Source: Collinsella aerofaciens (lineage in GTDB: Bacteria; Actinomycetota; Coriobacteriia; Coriobacteriales; Coriobacteriaceae). Taken from it: a stretch of DNA of 10,888 bases. Below, one piece after another: positions 1-5,814 of the stretch. The notes under the pieces were generated by a model. That model made no database searches. It was not told the DNA's origin and saw only the letters and a program-made list of their open reading frames with translations. How positions within the stretch are numbered: the first letter of the stretch is position 1; each line of letters begins with the position of its first letter. Location of the stretch: the NCBI GenBank assembly GCA_021641225.1, contig JAJWXI010000051.1:1-10888 (forward strand), written 5' to 3'. The position numbers and the translations under genes were made by a program.

Positions 1-626
1 TACGGGCGCACGACGCGCACGGCCTGCTCCATCTTCTCCACGATCACGTACATGTTGGTGACCTCGCCCACCGCGAGCTGGTCCTTAATGCCAAAGTGAT
101 CGAGGCAGGTGCCGCAGGTTAGAATCTCGACACCCTGCTCGGCCAGCCCCTTGAGGTCGTCGAGCACCGGCGAGCCCTCGACGGTGAGCTTGGCGCCGCC
201 GTTGTAGAACAGCATGGTCGCGGGTAGCTCCTCCTGCTGCGTCACGGCAAAGATGAACGCCTTCATGAGCTTATGGCCCAGCTCGTCGTCGCCGCGGCCC
301 ATGCAGTCGGTATAGACGGAAATGACAAGCTTGCCCTTGCCGGCGCTGGCGTCGCAGAAGGCGGCACCGTCCTGCTCGGGGTCCGCCACTGCCACGGCGC
401 CAGCGGTCGCCACGGTCACGTGCCACTCGGAATCCGAGATCTTCTCAACCGAGGCCGTGCAGCCCTTCTCCTGCGCCATCTTGGAGATATTCTTGACGGC
501 GGTCTCGTTATCGACCGAGGTCACGACAGCGCCCTCGTCATCGAGCTGCTTCAGGGCCTTGAGCGTCTTGACGACGGGCAGCGGGCAGGCGTCGCCCATG
601 GCATTGACTTCAATCTTGGTAGACAT
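1..626 (-). CDS. yedF: YedF-like sulfurtransferase-like selenium metabolism protein (3' end at or just past the window edge)
   Basis: The protein resembles the YedF family: an N-terminal TusA/SirA-like domain joined to a C-terminal DsrE/DsrF-like domain. This family is a recognised marker of selenium-using genomes and is thought to handle reactive sulfur or selenium as a protein-bound persulfide/selenide. In the sequence the TusA-type CPLP motif has Cys14, and a second cysteine pair lies in the DsrE-like domain (Cys171-Gly-Thr-Cys174, in CGTCLDHFG). Translation from the ATG at 626 stays open for 208 codons. The next codon begins with TA at bases 2-1, so it is either a stop or Tyr; the family's usual length of about 200 residues favours a stop. 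An AAAGGA ribosome binding site lies a few bases upstream. The gene follows selD by 56 nt, a common pairing. No membrane segment is visible. The exact selenium role of the family is not biochemically settled. Confidence 0.88.
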   Translation of the reverse strand, partial: MSTKIEVNAMGDACPLPVVKTLKALKQLDDEGAVVTSVDNETAVKNISKMAQEKGCTASVEKISDSEWHVTVATAGAVAVADPEQDGAAFCDASAGKGKLVISVYTDCMGRGDDELGHKLMKAFIFAVTQQEELPATMLFYNGGAKLTVEGSPVLDDLKGLAEQGVEILTCGTCLDHFGIKDQLAVGEVTNMYVIVEKMEQAVRVVRP

Positions 627-682
627 GGTTTTCCTTTCGAGTAAATCGTTCTAAAACGGTACATAGTTCAATAAACGCGCTG

Positions 683-1732
683 CTAGCGGACAACGCAAAC
701 AGCGGGACCGCCCGGCTCTGCCTCGCATACGCGACCGACAACGGCGGCGATGCGACCCTCGGCATGCAGGCGGCGCGCAAGCTCATCCGCATCGGCGGCA
801 GGCGCCGCGATGAGCAGGCCACCAGACGTCTGCGGATCGTACAGCGCATCCAGCATGCCCGGCTCCAGGTCATCGTCGGCAGCCACACGTGGGCCAAAGA
901 AATCCTGGTTGCGGTAGGCGCCGGCGGGGATAATGCCCAGGCGCGCCATATCGAGCACCTGGTCAAAGAGCGGCACCGCCCCAGACGCAAGCTCAATCTG
1001 CACGCCCGAACCCTCAGCCATCTCGCACGCATGCCCAATCAGGCCAAAGCCCGTAACGTCGGTACAGCCGTGAAGCTCAAGGCCCTCGGCAAGGCGAATC
1101 GGCGCCTCGTTGAGGGTGCGCATCGAATCAAACATCGCCGCGGCCTCGTCCTGCTCGATGAGCTCGCCCTTAATGGCCGTGGTGATAATGCCCGAGCCGA
1201 CCGCCTTGGTCAGCAGCAGGGCATCGCCCACGCGCGCGCCGCTGTTGGCGAGCATGCGATCGAGCGGGACAAAACCGCTCACGGACAGGCCGTACTTGGG
1301 CTCATCGTCATTGATGGTGTGGCCGCCCGCGATGGTGCAGCCGGCCTCAACGCACTTGTCGGCACCGCCCGCCAAAATCTGCCCCGCAACCTCAACGCCC
1401 AGGCAGCTGGGAATGCACAGCAGGTTCATGGCGTGGCTCGGACGCCCGCCCATGGCGTAGATGTCCGACAGCGAGTTGGCTGCCGCGATCTGGCCAAACA
1501 GGAACGGGTCGTCGACCATCGGCGGGAAGAAGTCGATGGACTGAACGAGTCCCAGGTTTTCGCCAACACGGAAGACGCTCGCATCGTCGGAGGTATCGAA
1601 CCCCACGAGCAAGTTGTCGTTGGGCACATTTGGTAAGTCACCCAGGACCTGGGCGAGGACTCCAGGAGCCAACTTAGCGGCTCAACCGCTCGCGGCGGTC
1701 ATAGACGTGAGCCTAATCGTGTCCTCTGCCAT
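683..1732 (-). CDS. selD: Selenophosphate synthetase SelD, selenocysteine-containing (in-frame UGA at codon 17)
   Basis: SelD makes selenophosphate from selenide and ATP, the selenium donor for Sec-tRNA, 2-selenouridine and selenium-dependent molybdenum hydroxylases. From the ATG at 1732 the frame reads 16 codons to a TGA at 1684-1682, then continues in the same frame to TAG at 683, giving 349 residues with Sec. The N-terminus aligns with E. coli SelD without gaps: IRLT at 6-9, then SGUAAK with Sec17 and Lys20, the exact positions of the catalytic E. coli Cys17 and Lys20. Further family motifs follow: GGHTINDDEPKYGLSVSG, DVTGFGLIGHACEM and DPQTSGGLL. The start is fixed by AAAGGAGG five bases upstream. 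Without recoding, the longest ORF begins at a TTG at 1672 and loses the catalytic residue, which makes no biological sense for an otherwise intact protein. The gene overlaps the upstream glycosyltransferase by 20 bp, so translation is probably coupled. Full function implies selA, selB and selC elsewhere in the genome. Confidence 0.95.
1641..1681 (-). promoter_or_regulatory. Candidate bacterial SECIS element downstream of the selD UGA
   Basis: Bacterial SECIS hairpins lie inside the coding region a short distance after the UGA, and SelB binds them through an apical loop with a G near its start. Two overlapping hairpins fit. Hairpin A (1666-1648) has a 5-bp stem CCTGG/CCAGG with loop AGTCCTCGC; its G and U are loop positions 2-3, about 21 nt after the UGA. 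Hairpin B (1653-1641) has a 5-bp stem CCCAG/CTGGG with loop GTC, about 33 nt after the UGA. The two share bases and are mutually exclusive. Hairpin A has the more typical loop position. I cannot compute folding energies, so the choice between them is open. Confidence 0.65.
1682..1684 (-). other. Selenocysteine codon (UGA recoding site) of selD
   Basis: The TGA codon is in frame with both the 16 upstream and 332 downstream selD codons. It sits where SelD proteins carry Cys or Sec, three residues before the invariant Lys20. Sec at this site is well known in SelD of several bacteria and other organisms. A nonsense mutation at exactly this codon with a fully preserved downstream frame is unlikely. 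Confidence 0.93.
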
Positions 1733-2957
1733 CGATACCTCCTTTCGAGTTTGATAACTGCTCCAGTATACGCGCCCAGCAGGCATCCCACGAAACCGCA
1801 GACGGATCAAAGGACGAGATGGGTTCCGCGAGCGACCGAGCCACGGCATCTGCCAGCGCATGCTCAAACCGCGGACAATCGAGCACATCGGGCGTATCGA
1901 CATCCGTCATACGCGGCGACGTCACCCACGTCACGGGCGCGCCGGGCAAGGTAGCCTCGATCCACGGTCGCACGCCGGGCAGATCGGTCATGACGACCTT
2001 GCATCCGCAGGCCATCGCCTCGATCGGCACCAGCGGTAGACCCTCGTAAAAGGACGGCAGTACAAACACCTCGGCCTCGCGATAAGCGCGCACCAGCTCA
2101 TCGCGACTCAGACGACCGGCGAGCTCCACCGGCACGGGGGAATCCCGGGCGGCCCGAGCGATGCGCTCATACTCATCCGTATCGCCATGGCCTCCCACCA
2201 GCAAAAGCCGACTCGGGCGCACCTTGTACGCCGCATCAGAGTCCTCGCCAAAGCGCCCCATCGCGCGCACCAGCGATTCGACGCCCTTCTTAACGCACAC
2301 CTTGCCCACAAAGACGAGCGACCCAGGAACCTTTGCCGTCTGCGCATCACGGCAAAACACCCGGTGGTCATAGCCCGTTCCAATCACGTGGATACGCGAC
2401 GGGTCAACGCCATAGACGTGCTCAATCTCCTCTGCCTGCTCGGCATGAAGCGAAAAGACGGCATCGAGGCAGCGGACCGCCGCGACAATGCGATCATGGG
2501 CGAGTCCATGGGTCAGCATCTGCCGAATATCGGTCGAATGGCACACGCCGCACACGGGAATCCCCCGCACGCGCTCGCGCACCAGGGCGCACAGCAAGTA
2601 CAAGTGGTGGCAGATGATGGCATCGGGCTTGAAGGCGGCGACGGAATGGTCGATCGCCGCGCCAAAGGCCTGCTCGAAGGCTGCCGCCATCGCAGGCGTC
2701 AGATCGCGGTAGCGTGTCGAGGGATAGGGCATCACGTCCGACATGCCGCAGATGCGAAACGGCAGCTCGGGCGTCTCGAACGGCACGGTGAACACGCGCG
2801 CGGCGGGGTCGAGCTCCCCTTGCGTGTCCCCGGGCGCAGCACCGCACAGTACCGCCGCCTCGTGGCCCGCAGCAATTTGCGAGGCCACCAGTGCAGCGAG
2901 ATACGTACCGCTTCCCGTGCTATCGGGCTTTTGAGCCGAGATGTTGAGGATGCGCAA
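1713..2957 (-). CDS. GT4-type (GT-B fold) glycosyltransferase coupled to selD
   Basis: This 414-residue protein looks like a retaining GT-B transferase that uses a nucleotide-sugar. An N-terminal Rossmann domain opens at MRILNISAQKP with a Gly-rich acceptor/donor loop (STGSGTY, 13-19). The donor domain has VGKVCVKKG (217-225), matching the GR-x-KG phosphate-binding motif with Arg replaced by Lys219, then LLLVGG (251-256), and FYEGLPLVPIEAMACG (303-318) holding the GT4 E-x7-E pair Glu305/Glu313. The protein is cysteine-rich (13 Cys), including CHH at 116-118 and CGVCH at 136-140. No signal peptide or membrane segment is visible. The start chosen is TTG at 2957, with AAGGGGGG 8 nt upstream; no better in-frame start lies between it and the upstream stop, and the longer ORF would run inside the activator gene. 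It begins 14 nt after the activator stop and overlaps selD by 20 bp. The acceptor is unknown. Its position next to selD raises the possibility of a selenosugar synthase (SenB-like) role, which is not established. Confidence 0.85.
   Translation of the reverse strand: MRILNISAQKPDSTGSGTYLAALVASQIAAGHEAAVLCGAAPGDTQGELDPAARVFTVPFETPELPFRICGMSDVMPYPSTRYRDLTPAMAAAFEQAFGAAIDHSVAAFKPDAIICHHLYLLCALVRERVRGIPVCGVCHSTDIRQMLTHGLAHDRIVAAVRCLDAVFSLHAEQAEEIEHVYGVDPSRIHVIGTGYDHRVFCRDAQTAKVPGSLVFVGKVCVKKGVESLVRAMGRFGEDSDAAYKVRPSRLLLVGGHGDTDEYERIARAARDSPVPVELAGRLSRDELVRAYREAEVFVLPSFYEGLPLVPIEAMACGCKVVMTDLPGVRPWIEATLPGAPVTWVTSPRMTDVDTPDVLDCPRFEHALADAVARSLAEPISSFDPSAVSWDACWARILEQLSNSKGGIDGRGHD
1738..1745 (-). promoter_or_regulatory. 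selD Shine-Dalgarno AAAGGAGG embedded in the glycosyltransferase gene
   Basis: AAAGGAGG lies 5 nt upstream of the selD ATG and decides the 1732 start. It falls inside the last codons of the upstream glycosyltransferase, encoding Ser-Lys-Gly-Gly there, so ribosomes finishing that gene can re-initiate on selD. Confidence 0.85.
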
Positions 2958-2965
2958 CGGACCTG

Positions 2966-2973
2966 CCCCCCTT
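2966..2973 (-). promoter_or_regulatory. Ribosome binding site deciding the TTG start of the glycosyltransferase
   Basis: AAGGGGGG overlaps the TAA stop of the activator gene and lies 8 nt before the TTG at 2957. It supports a TTG start and translational coupling to the activator. Confidence 0.55.
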
Positions 2974-3736
2974 ACGCGAGTGCCTGCGCGCGAATCGCCG
3001 CGCCGATGGCGCCGGCAAAACGGGCTTCGGGCGAGGTGGTCACCGGCGAGCCTAGCAGCGCTCCCAGCCGCTCCACAACGTAAGCGTTCTCGCACAGGCC
3101 GCCGGTCAGGTAGTACGGGGCGCCCGCTGCCTGTCCGGCCATAGTCGTCACGCGCGACACGACGCTTTCGATCACACCGCGCGCGATGTTCTCGCGCGGC
3201 TCACCGCGACCGATCAGGCTAATGACCTCGCTTTCGGCAAACACCGTACACATGCTGCTGATCTTGGTCGGCTCGCCGGAGCGCGCAAGGTCGGCCATCT
3301 GCTGCTGAGAAATGCCCAGACGATCGGCCATGATCTCCAAAAAGCGCCCCGTACCGGCAGCGCACTTGTCGTTCATGGCAAATTTGGCCACGCGGCCGCC
3401 TTTAAGTTGGATGACCTTGGTGTCCTGGCCGCCCACGTCGATCACGGTGCCGTGGTCGCCAAAGAGCGCCACAGCGCCGGTGCCATGGCAGGTGATCTCG
3501 GTCACGACCTTGTGCGCATAGGGCACGGCGACACGGCCGTAACCGGTCGCGACCACACGCACGTCGTCGGCCGCCACGTCGTAGCCGGTCGAAGCAAGCT
3601 CTGCGTGCAGGCGCTCAGCCGCATCGACCGATGAATACCCCGTGGGCATCACGCAGGTCCACGCAACAGCGCCCCCGGCATCCACCACCGCGGCCTTCGC
3701 CGCCGTCGAGCCGATGTCGATACCAATGCCAACCAC
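2972..3736 (-). CDS. yjiL: YjiL-like ATP-dependent activator (BadF/BadG/BcrA/HgdC family, archerase-type)
   Basis: This ASKHA-fold ATPase hydrolyses ATP to push one low-potential electron into a partner dehydratase/reductase. Visible motifs are phosphate-1 DIGSTAAK (7-14), phosphate-2 DVGGQDTK (100-107) and the adenosine-site TGG (211-213). The two cysteines that bridge the dimer's [4Fe-4S] cluster are Cys125 in NDKCAAGTGRF and Cys163 in SMCTVFAESE. At 254 residues it matches E. coli YjiL (about 255) and aligns along the whole length. I chose the GTG at 3736 because AAGGAGG lies 5 nt upstream and the protein then begins MVGIGIDIGS as in the family; the longer TTG start at 3760 lacks a good ribosome binding site and adds a non-family leader. 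The gene lies 51 nt after the reductase gene it should activate and 14 nt before the glycosyltransferase. Confidence 0.92.
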   Translation of the reverse strand: MVGIGIDIGSTAAKAAVVDAGGAVAWTCVMPTGYSSVDAAERLHAELASTGYDVAADDVRVVATGYGRVAVPYAHKVVTEITCHGTGAVALFGDHGTVIDVGGQDTKVIQLKGGRVAKFAMNDKCAAGTGRFLEIMADRLGISQQQMADLARSGEPTKISSMCTVFAESEVISLIGRGEPRENIARGVIESVVSRVTTMAGQAAGAPYYLTGGLCENAYVVERLGALLGSPVTTSPEARFAGAIGAAIRAQALA

Positions 3737-3741
3737 GGCAT

Positions 3742-3748
3742 CCTCCTT
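3742..3748 (-). promoter_or_regulatory. Ribosome binding site deciding the GTG start of the activator
   Basis: AAGGAGG stands 5 nt before the GTG at 3736. It would be inside the coding region if the longer TTG start at 3760 were used, so it argues for the shorter protein. Confidence 0.7.
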
Positions 3749-3751
3749 CAC

Positions 3752-3782
3752 ATGTGGCAAAGGGACAGTCCCTATGCCGCAT
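3752..3782. repeat. 31-nt imperfect palindrome between yjiM and yjiL
   Basis: The left arm ATGTGGCAAAGGGAC and right arm GTCCCTATGCCGCAT are inverted copies around a single central A, matching at 13 of 15 positions. The core AGGGAC/GTCCCT is perfect. It fills most of the gap between the reductase stop and the activator ribosome binding site. As RNA it would form a hairpin with a 3-nt loop, so it could stabilise or partly attenuate the transcript. It could instead be a REP-like dispersed repeat; only a genome-wide count can tell. Confidence 0.7.
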
Positions 3783-3787
3783 TCGTC

Positions 3788-4951
3788 CTACAGTGTCTCG
3801 ATAAAGGCGGCGATGCGCGTCTCGATCTGACCCATGTCGCCGTTGCTGTAATCGGTCTCGATCTTCATGTACGGAATGCCCGCACCCTCGACGGCCTCCT
3901 GCATACGAGCGCTCTCAACGTTGAAGGTGTGACACGCCTGCAGCACGCTCTCAACGACGCCGTCGACGTGGTACTTCTCGCACATGGCCAGCGTGTTGTC
4001 CATGCGGCCATCGTTGGGCGTCATGACCGAGCAGTTGATGTCCAGATAGCGGTCGGCGATGGCGCGCAGAATGTCGGGTGCATCGGGGTCGATCATCATG
4101 GCGGCCGTACGCTCGCCCGAGCAGTCGTCCATGCACACGACCACGCCGCCGTTGGACTCGATGGTGCGACCGATCTTGTTGATCACACCGCCCACGGGGC
4201 AGCCGGTAATAAGGATACGCTTGGCATCTGCCGCAACCGGTCGCTCACCCGCGTCATAGGCAGCACGCAGGGCCGCAACCTTTTGCTCGAGCTGCTGCGT
4301 ATAGGCCTCGATATCAAAGCTAAACGTACCGGCAAACATGGTGCTCATCAGGTCGACGCCGCTCATGGCCGCCGGCTGGTTGGCCTGCAGTGCAAACATC
4401 TCGAGCTGGGCGGCGCGCAGGCGGTTGCGACGACGCACGGCAGCGCGCAGGTCGTCGTCGGTAATCGTGATGCCGTAAAAGCTCTCGAGCTCCTCCTTGA
4501 GCAGGCGGCACTCCTCGTACCAGCCCTCACGCTCGTAGGCGCGATCGCGGCCCTGCGGCAAATGCAGAATGTACGTACGCTTAAGCCCATTGAGCAGCTC
4601 ATACATCTTCTTCTTGCCATCGCAGGTGGTCTCGCCGATGATCATGTCGCTAAAGTACGTAAACGGGCACTTTTGCGAGTAGGCAAAGCCGTAGGTCGAC
4701 TTAATGAGCGGGCACAGATTTGCTGGCAGCACCTTCTCGGCCTCGGGAATCACCTCGTCGGACGTGCCGCACAGGGCCACGCTCGCAGCGCCCGCGGCAT
4801 CGATAATCTCGAGCGGCGTATAGCTGCACAAAAAACCGACCAGGCGATTACCGGCCTGCTTGTAGTCCTTAACGCGAATAAACGCCGCCTTACGCTGCTC
4901 GTTGAATTCCTCAAACGTGCGCGGCAACGGCTGCTCCTCGATATCGGCCAT
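3788..4951 (-). CDS. yjiM: YjiM-like double-cubane-cluster anaerobic reductase (2-hydroxyacyl-CoA dehydratase D-component family)
   Basis: The protein (387 residues) aligns over its full length with E. coli YjiM (about 383 residues) as I recall it. Shared blocks include NLCPLIKSTYGF (79-90), GETTCDGKKKMYE (106-118), ITGCPVGG (248-255), SVMTPNDGR (308-316), LQACHTFNVES (338-348) and the closing ETDYSNGDMGQ region. Members of this family bind an Fe-S cluster, a double-cubane [8Fe-9S] cluster in the characterised homologue, and are reduced by an ATP-driven activator. They reduce small or difficult substrates; the physiological substrate is unknown. Twelve cysteines are present (42, 61, 80, 95, 110, 148, 251, 273, 277, 307, 324, 340); I cannot say from sequence alone which are ligands. 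The start is the ATG at 4951, with GAGAGGGG 8 nt upstream; an in-frame ATG at 4987 lacks a good site. It heads the run yjiM-yjiL-glycosyltransferase-selD-yedF. Confidence 0.93.
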   Translation of the reverse strand: MADIEEQPLPRTFEEFNEQRKAAFIRVKDYKQAGNRLVGFLCSYTPLEIIDAAGAASVALCGTSDEVIPEAEKVLPANLCPLIKSTYGFAYSQKCPFTYFSDMIIGETTCDGKKKMYELLNGLKRTYILHLPQGRDRAYEREGWYEECRLLKEELESFYGITITDDDLRAAVRRRNRLRAAQLEMFALQANQPAAMSGVDLMSTMFAGTFSFDIEAYTQQLEQKVAALRAAYDAGERPVAADAKRILITGCPVGGVINKIGRTIESNGGVVVCMDDCSGERTAAMMIDPDAPDILRAIADRYLDINCSVMTPNDGRMDNTLAMCEKYHVDGVVESVLQACHTFNVESARMQEAVEGAGIPYMKIETDYSNGDMGQIETRIAAFIETL

Positions 4952-4985
4952 AGTAGATCCCCTCTCTTGTACCGATGTACCTTCC

Positions 4986-5013
4986 ATTAAACAACGAACC
5001 CCCGCAATACCAA
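4986..5013 (-). promoter_or_regulatory. Candidate sigma-70-type promoter for the yjiM-selD gene run
   Basis: In the 77-nt gap between the second ATPase gene and yjiM, the minus strand holds TTGGTA (-35-like, 4 of 6) and TTTAAT (-10-like, 5 of 6) with a 16-nt spacer. Transcription would start near 4979, leaving a short leader before the yjiM ribosome binding site. The match was found by eye and short AT-rich matches arise by chance. Confidence 0.4.
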
Positions 5014-5028
5014 AAAGGAATCGCTCCT

Positions 5029-5814
5029 TTAGGGAATCGCGTCGATAAGCGCCTGTGTATACGGATCGCTCGGATGCGCAATCACGTCCTCGGAAGCGCC
5101 CTCCTCAACAAGGCGGCCGTGATAGAGCACGCCGATCCGGTCGGACATATGCCGCACCACACGCATATCGTGCGTGATAAACAGCAAGGCCACGCCCGTT
5201 GTGCGTTTCAGCTCGCGAAGCAAGTTGAGCACCTGGGCTTGCACAGACACGTCGAGCGCCGAGACCGGCTCATCGCACACCACGAGGCGTGGCTCGCAAA
5301 TGAGCGCGCGTGCCAGATTAAGTCGCTGGCGCTGTCCGCCCGAAAGATCGTGCGGATAGCGGTCGTAGTGCTCGGGCAGCAAACCCACCGACGCCAGGGC
5401 CGAAAGCGCACGCTCGTGGCGCTCGTCCGCATCGCGCACGCCGGCGATAATCAGCGGCTCCTCCAAAATGCGACCGACACGGTTGCGTGGGTCAAACGCG
5501 GTGGAGCTGTCCTGAAACACGAGCTGGATCTCACGGCGATATGGTTTGCGCTCGCGCTCCGACATAGCAGCCAAGTCATGGCCGCGATAGATAATCGAAC
5601 CGGAATCCACGTGCTCAAGCCCACAGATCAGACGCCCGGTCGTCGACTTGCCCGATCCAGATTCGCCGACCAAGCCATAGACCTCGCCCGGCGCAATCTC
5701 AAACGAAAGGTCGTCCACAGCGGTAAACACCTGGCGCTTAAAGCCCGAGCCCGACATGGGATAGGTTTTGGTCAGGTGCGAGACCTTAAGCAGGGCTTCG
5801 CTATTTGCAGCCAT
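5029..5814 (-). CDS. Oligopeptide-type ABC transporter ATP-binding protein (OppF/DppF-like), short form
   Basis: This is one of the two nucleotide-binding subunits that power the importer. Its motifs are Walker A GESGSGKS (50-57), Q-loop Gln101, signature LSGGQRQR (157-164), Walker B LVVCDEP (177-183), D-loop SALD (185-188) and switch His215. At 261 residues it stops right after the HPSDPYTQAL segment. The roughly 60-residue C-terminal cysteine-containing extension seen in typical DppF/OppF, and present in its partner here, is absent. The stop is followed by plain intergenic sequence, so it looks like a naturally short subunit (NikE-sized) and not a truncation. The ATG at 5814 is preceded by GAGGAGGGGG and lies 14 bp inside the end of the partner ATPase gene, indicating translational coupling. 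Confidence 0.92.
   Translation of the reverse strand: MAANSEALLKVSHLTKTYPMSGSGFKRQVFTAVDDLSFEIAPGEVYGLVGESGSGKSTTGRLICGLEHVDSGSIIYRGHDLAAMSERERKPYRREIQLVFQDSSTAFDPRNRVGRILEEPLIIAGVRDADERHERALSALASVGLLPEHYDRYPHDLSGGQRQRLNLARALICEPRLVVCDEPVSALDVSVQAQVLNLLRELKRTTGVALLFITHDMRVVRHMSDRIGVLYHGRLVEEGASEDVIAHPSDPYTQALIDAIP

Noticed and set aside
764..1636. 290-codon plus-strand ORF opposite selD, with similar ones at 2187-3083, 4975-5955 and 5768-6622
   Set aside because: All are antisense shadows of conserved minus-strand genes, with low-complexity Arg/Ala/His-rich translations.
683..1672. selD as a pseudogene or 5'-truncated gene starting at TTG 1672
   Set aside because: The upstream in-frame codons complete a canonical SelD N-terminus with its own ribosome binding site. 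The only stop is TGA at the known Cys/Sec site.
1682..1903. A separate 73-residue ORF on the minus strand ending at the TGA
   Set aside because: Its last 16 codons are the true selD N-terminus and the rest is out-of-frame sequence of the glycosyltransferase gene. The TGA is read as Sec.
2972..4951. Classical (R)-2-hydroxyglutaryl-CoA dehydratase system
   Set aside because: That enzyme needs two different subunits plus the activator. Here a single reductase gene matches YjiM over its full length, so the double-cubane anaerobic reductase is the better call.
3752..4990. 412-codon plus-strand ORF
   Set aside because: It is antisense to the yjiM-like gene. Its frame is open because of GC-rich codon bias, its residues resemble no family and it lacks a ribosome binding site.
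5012..5030. Possible terminator after the second ATPase gene (AAAGGA/TCCTTT stem followed by TT)
   Set aside because: The stem is only 6 bp, AT-rich, and overlaps the stop codon. It is too weak to call, so readthrough into yjiM remains possible.
5018..5039. Short direct repeat GGAATCGC at the end of the second ATPase gene
   Set aside because: The two 8-nt copies are too short and isolated to mean more than chance.
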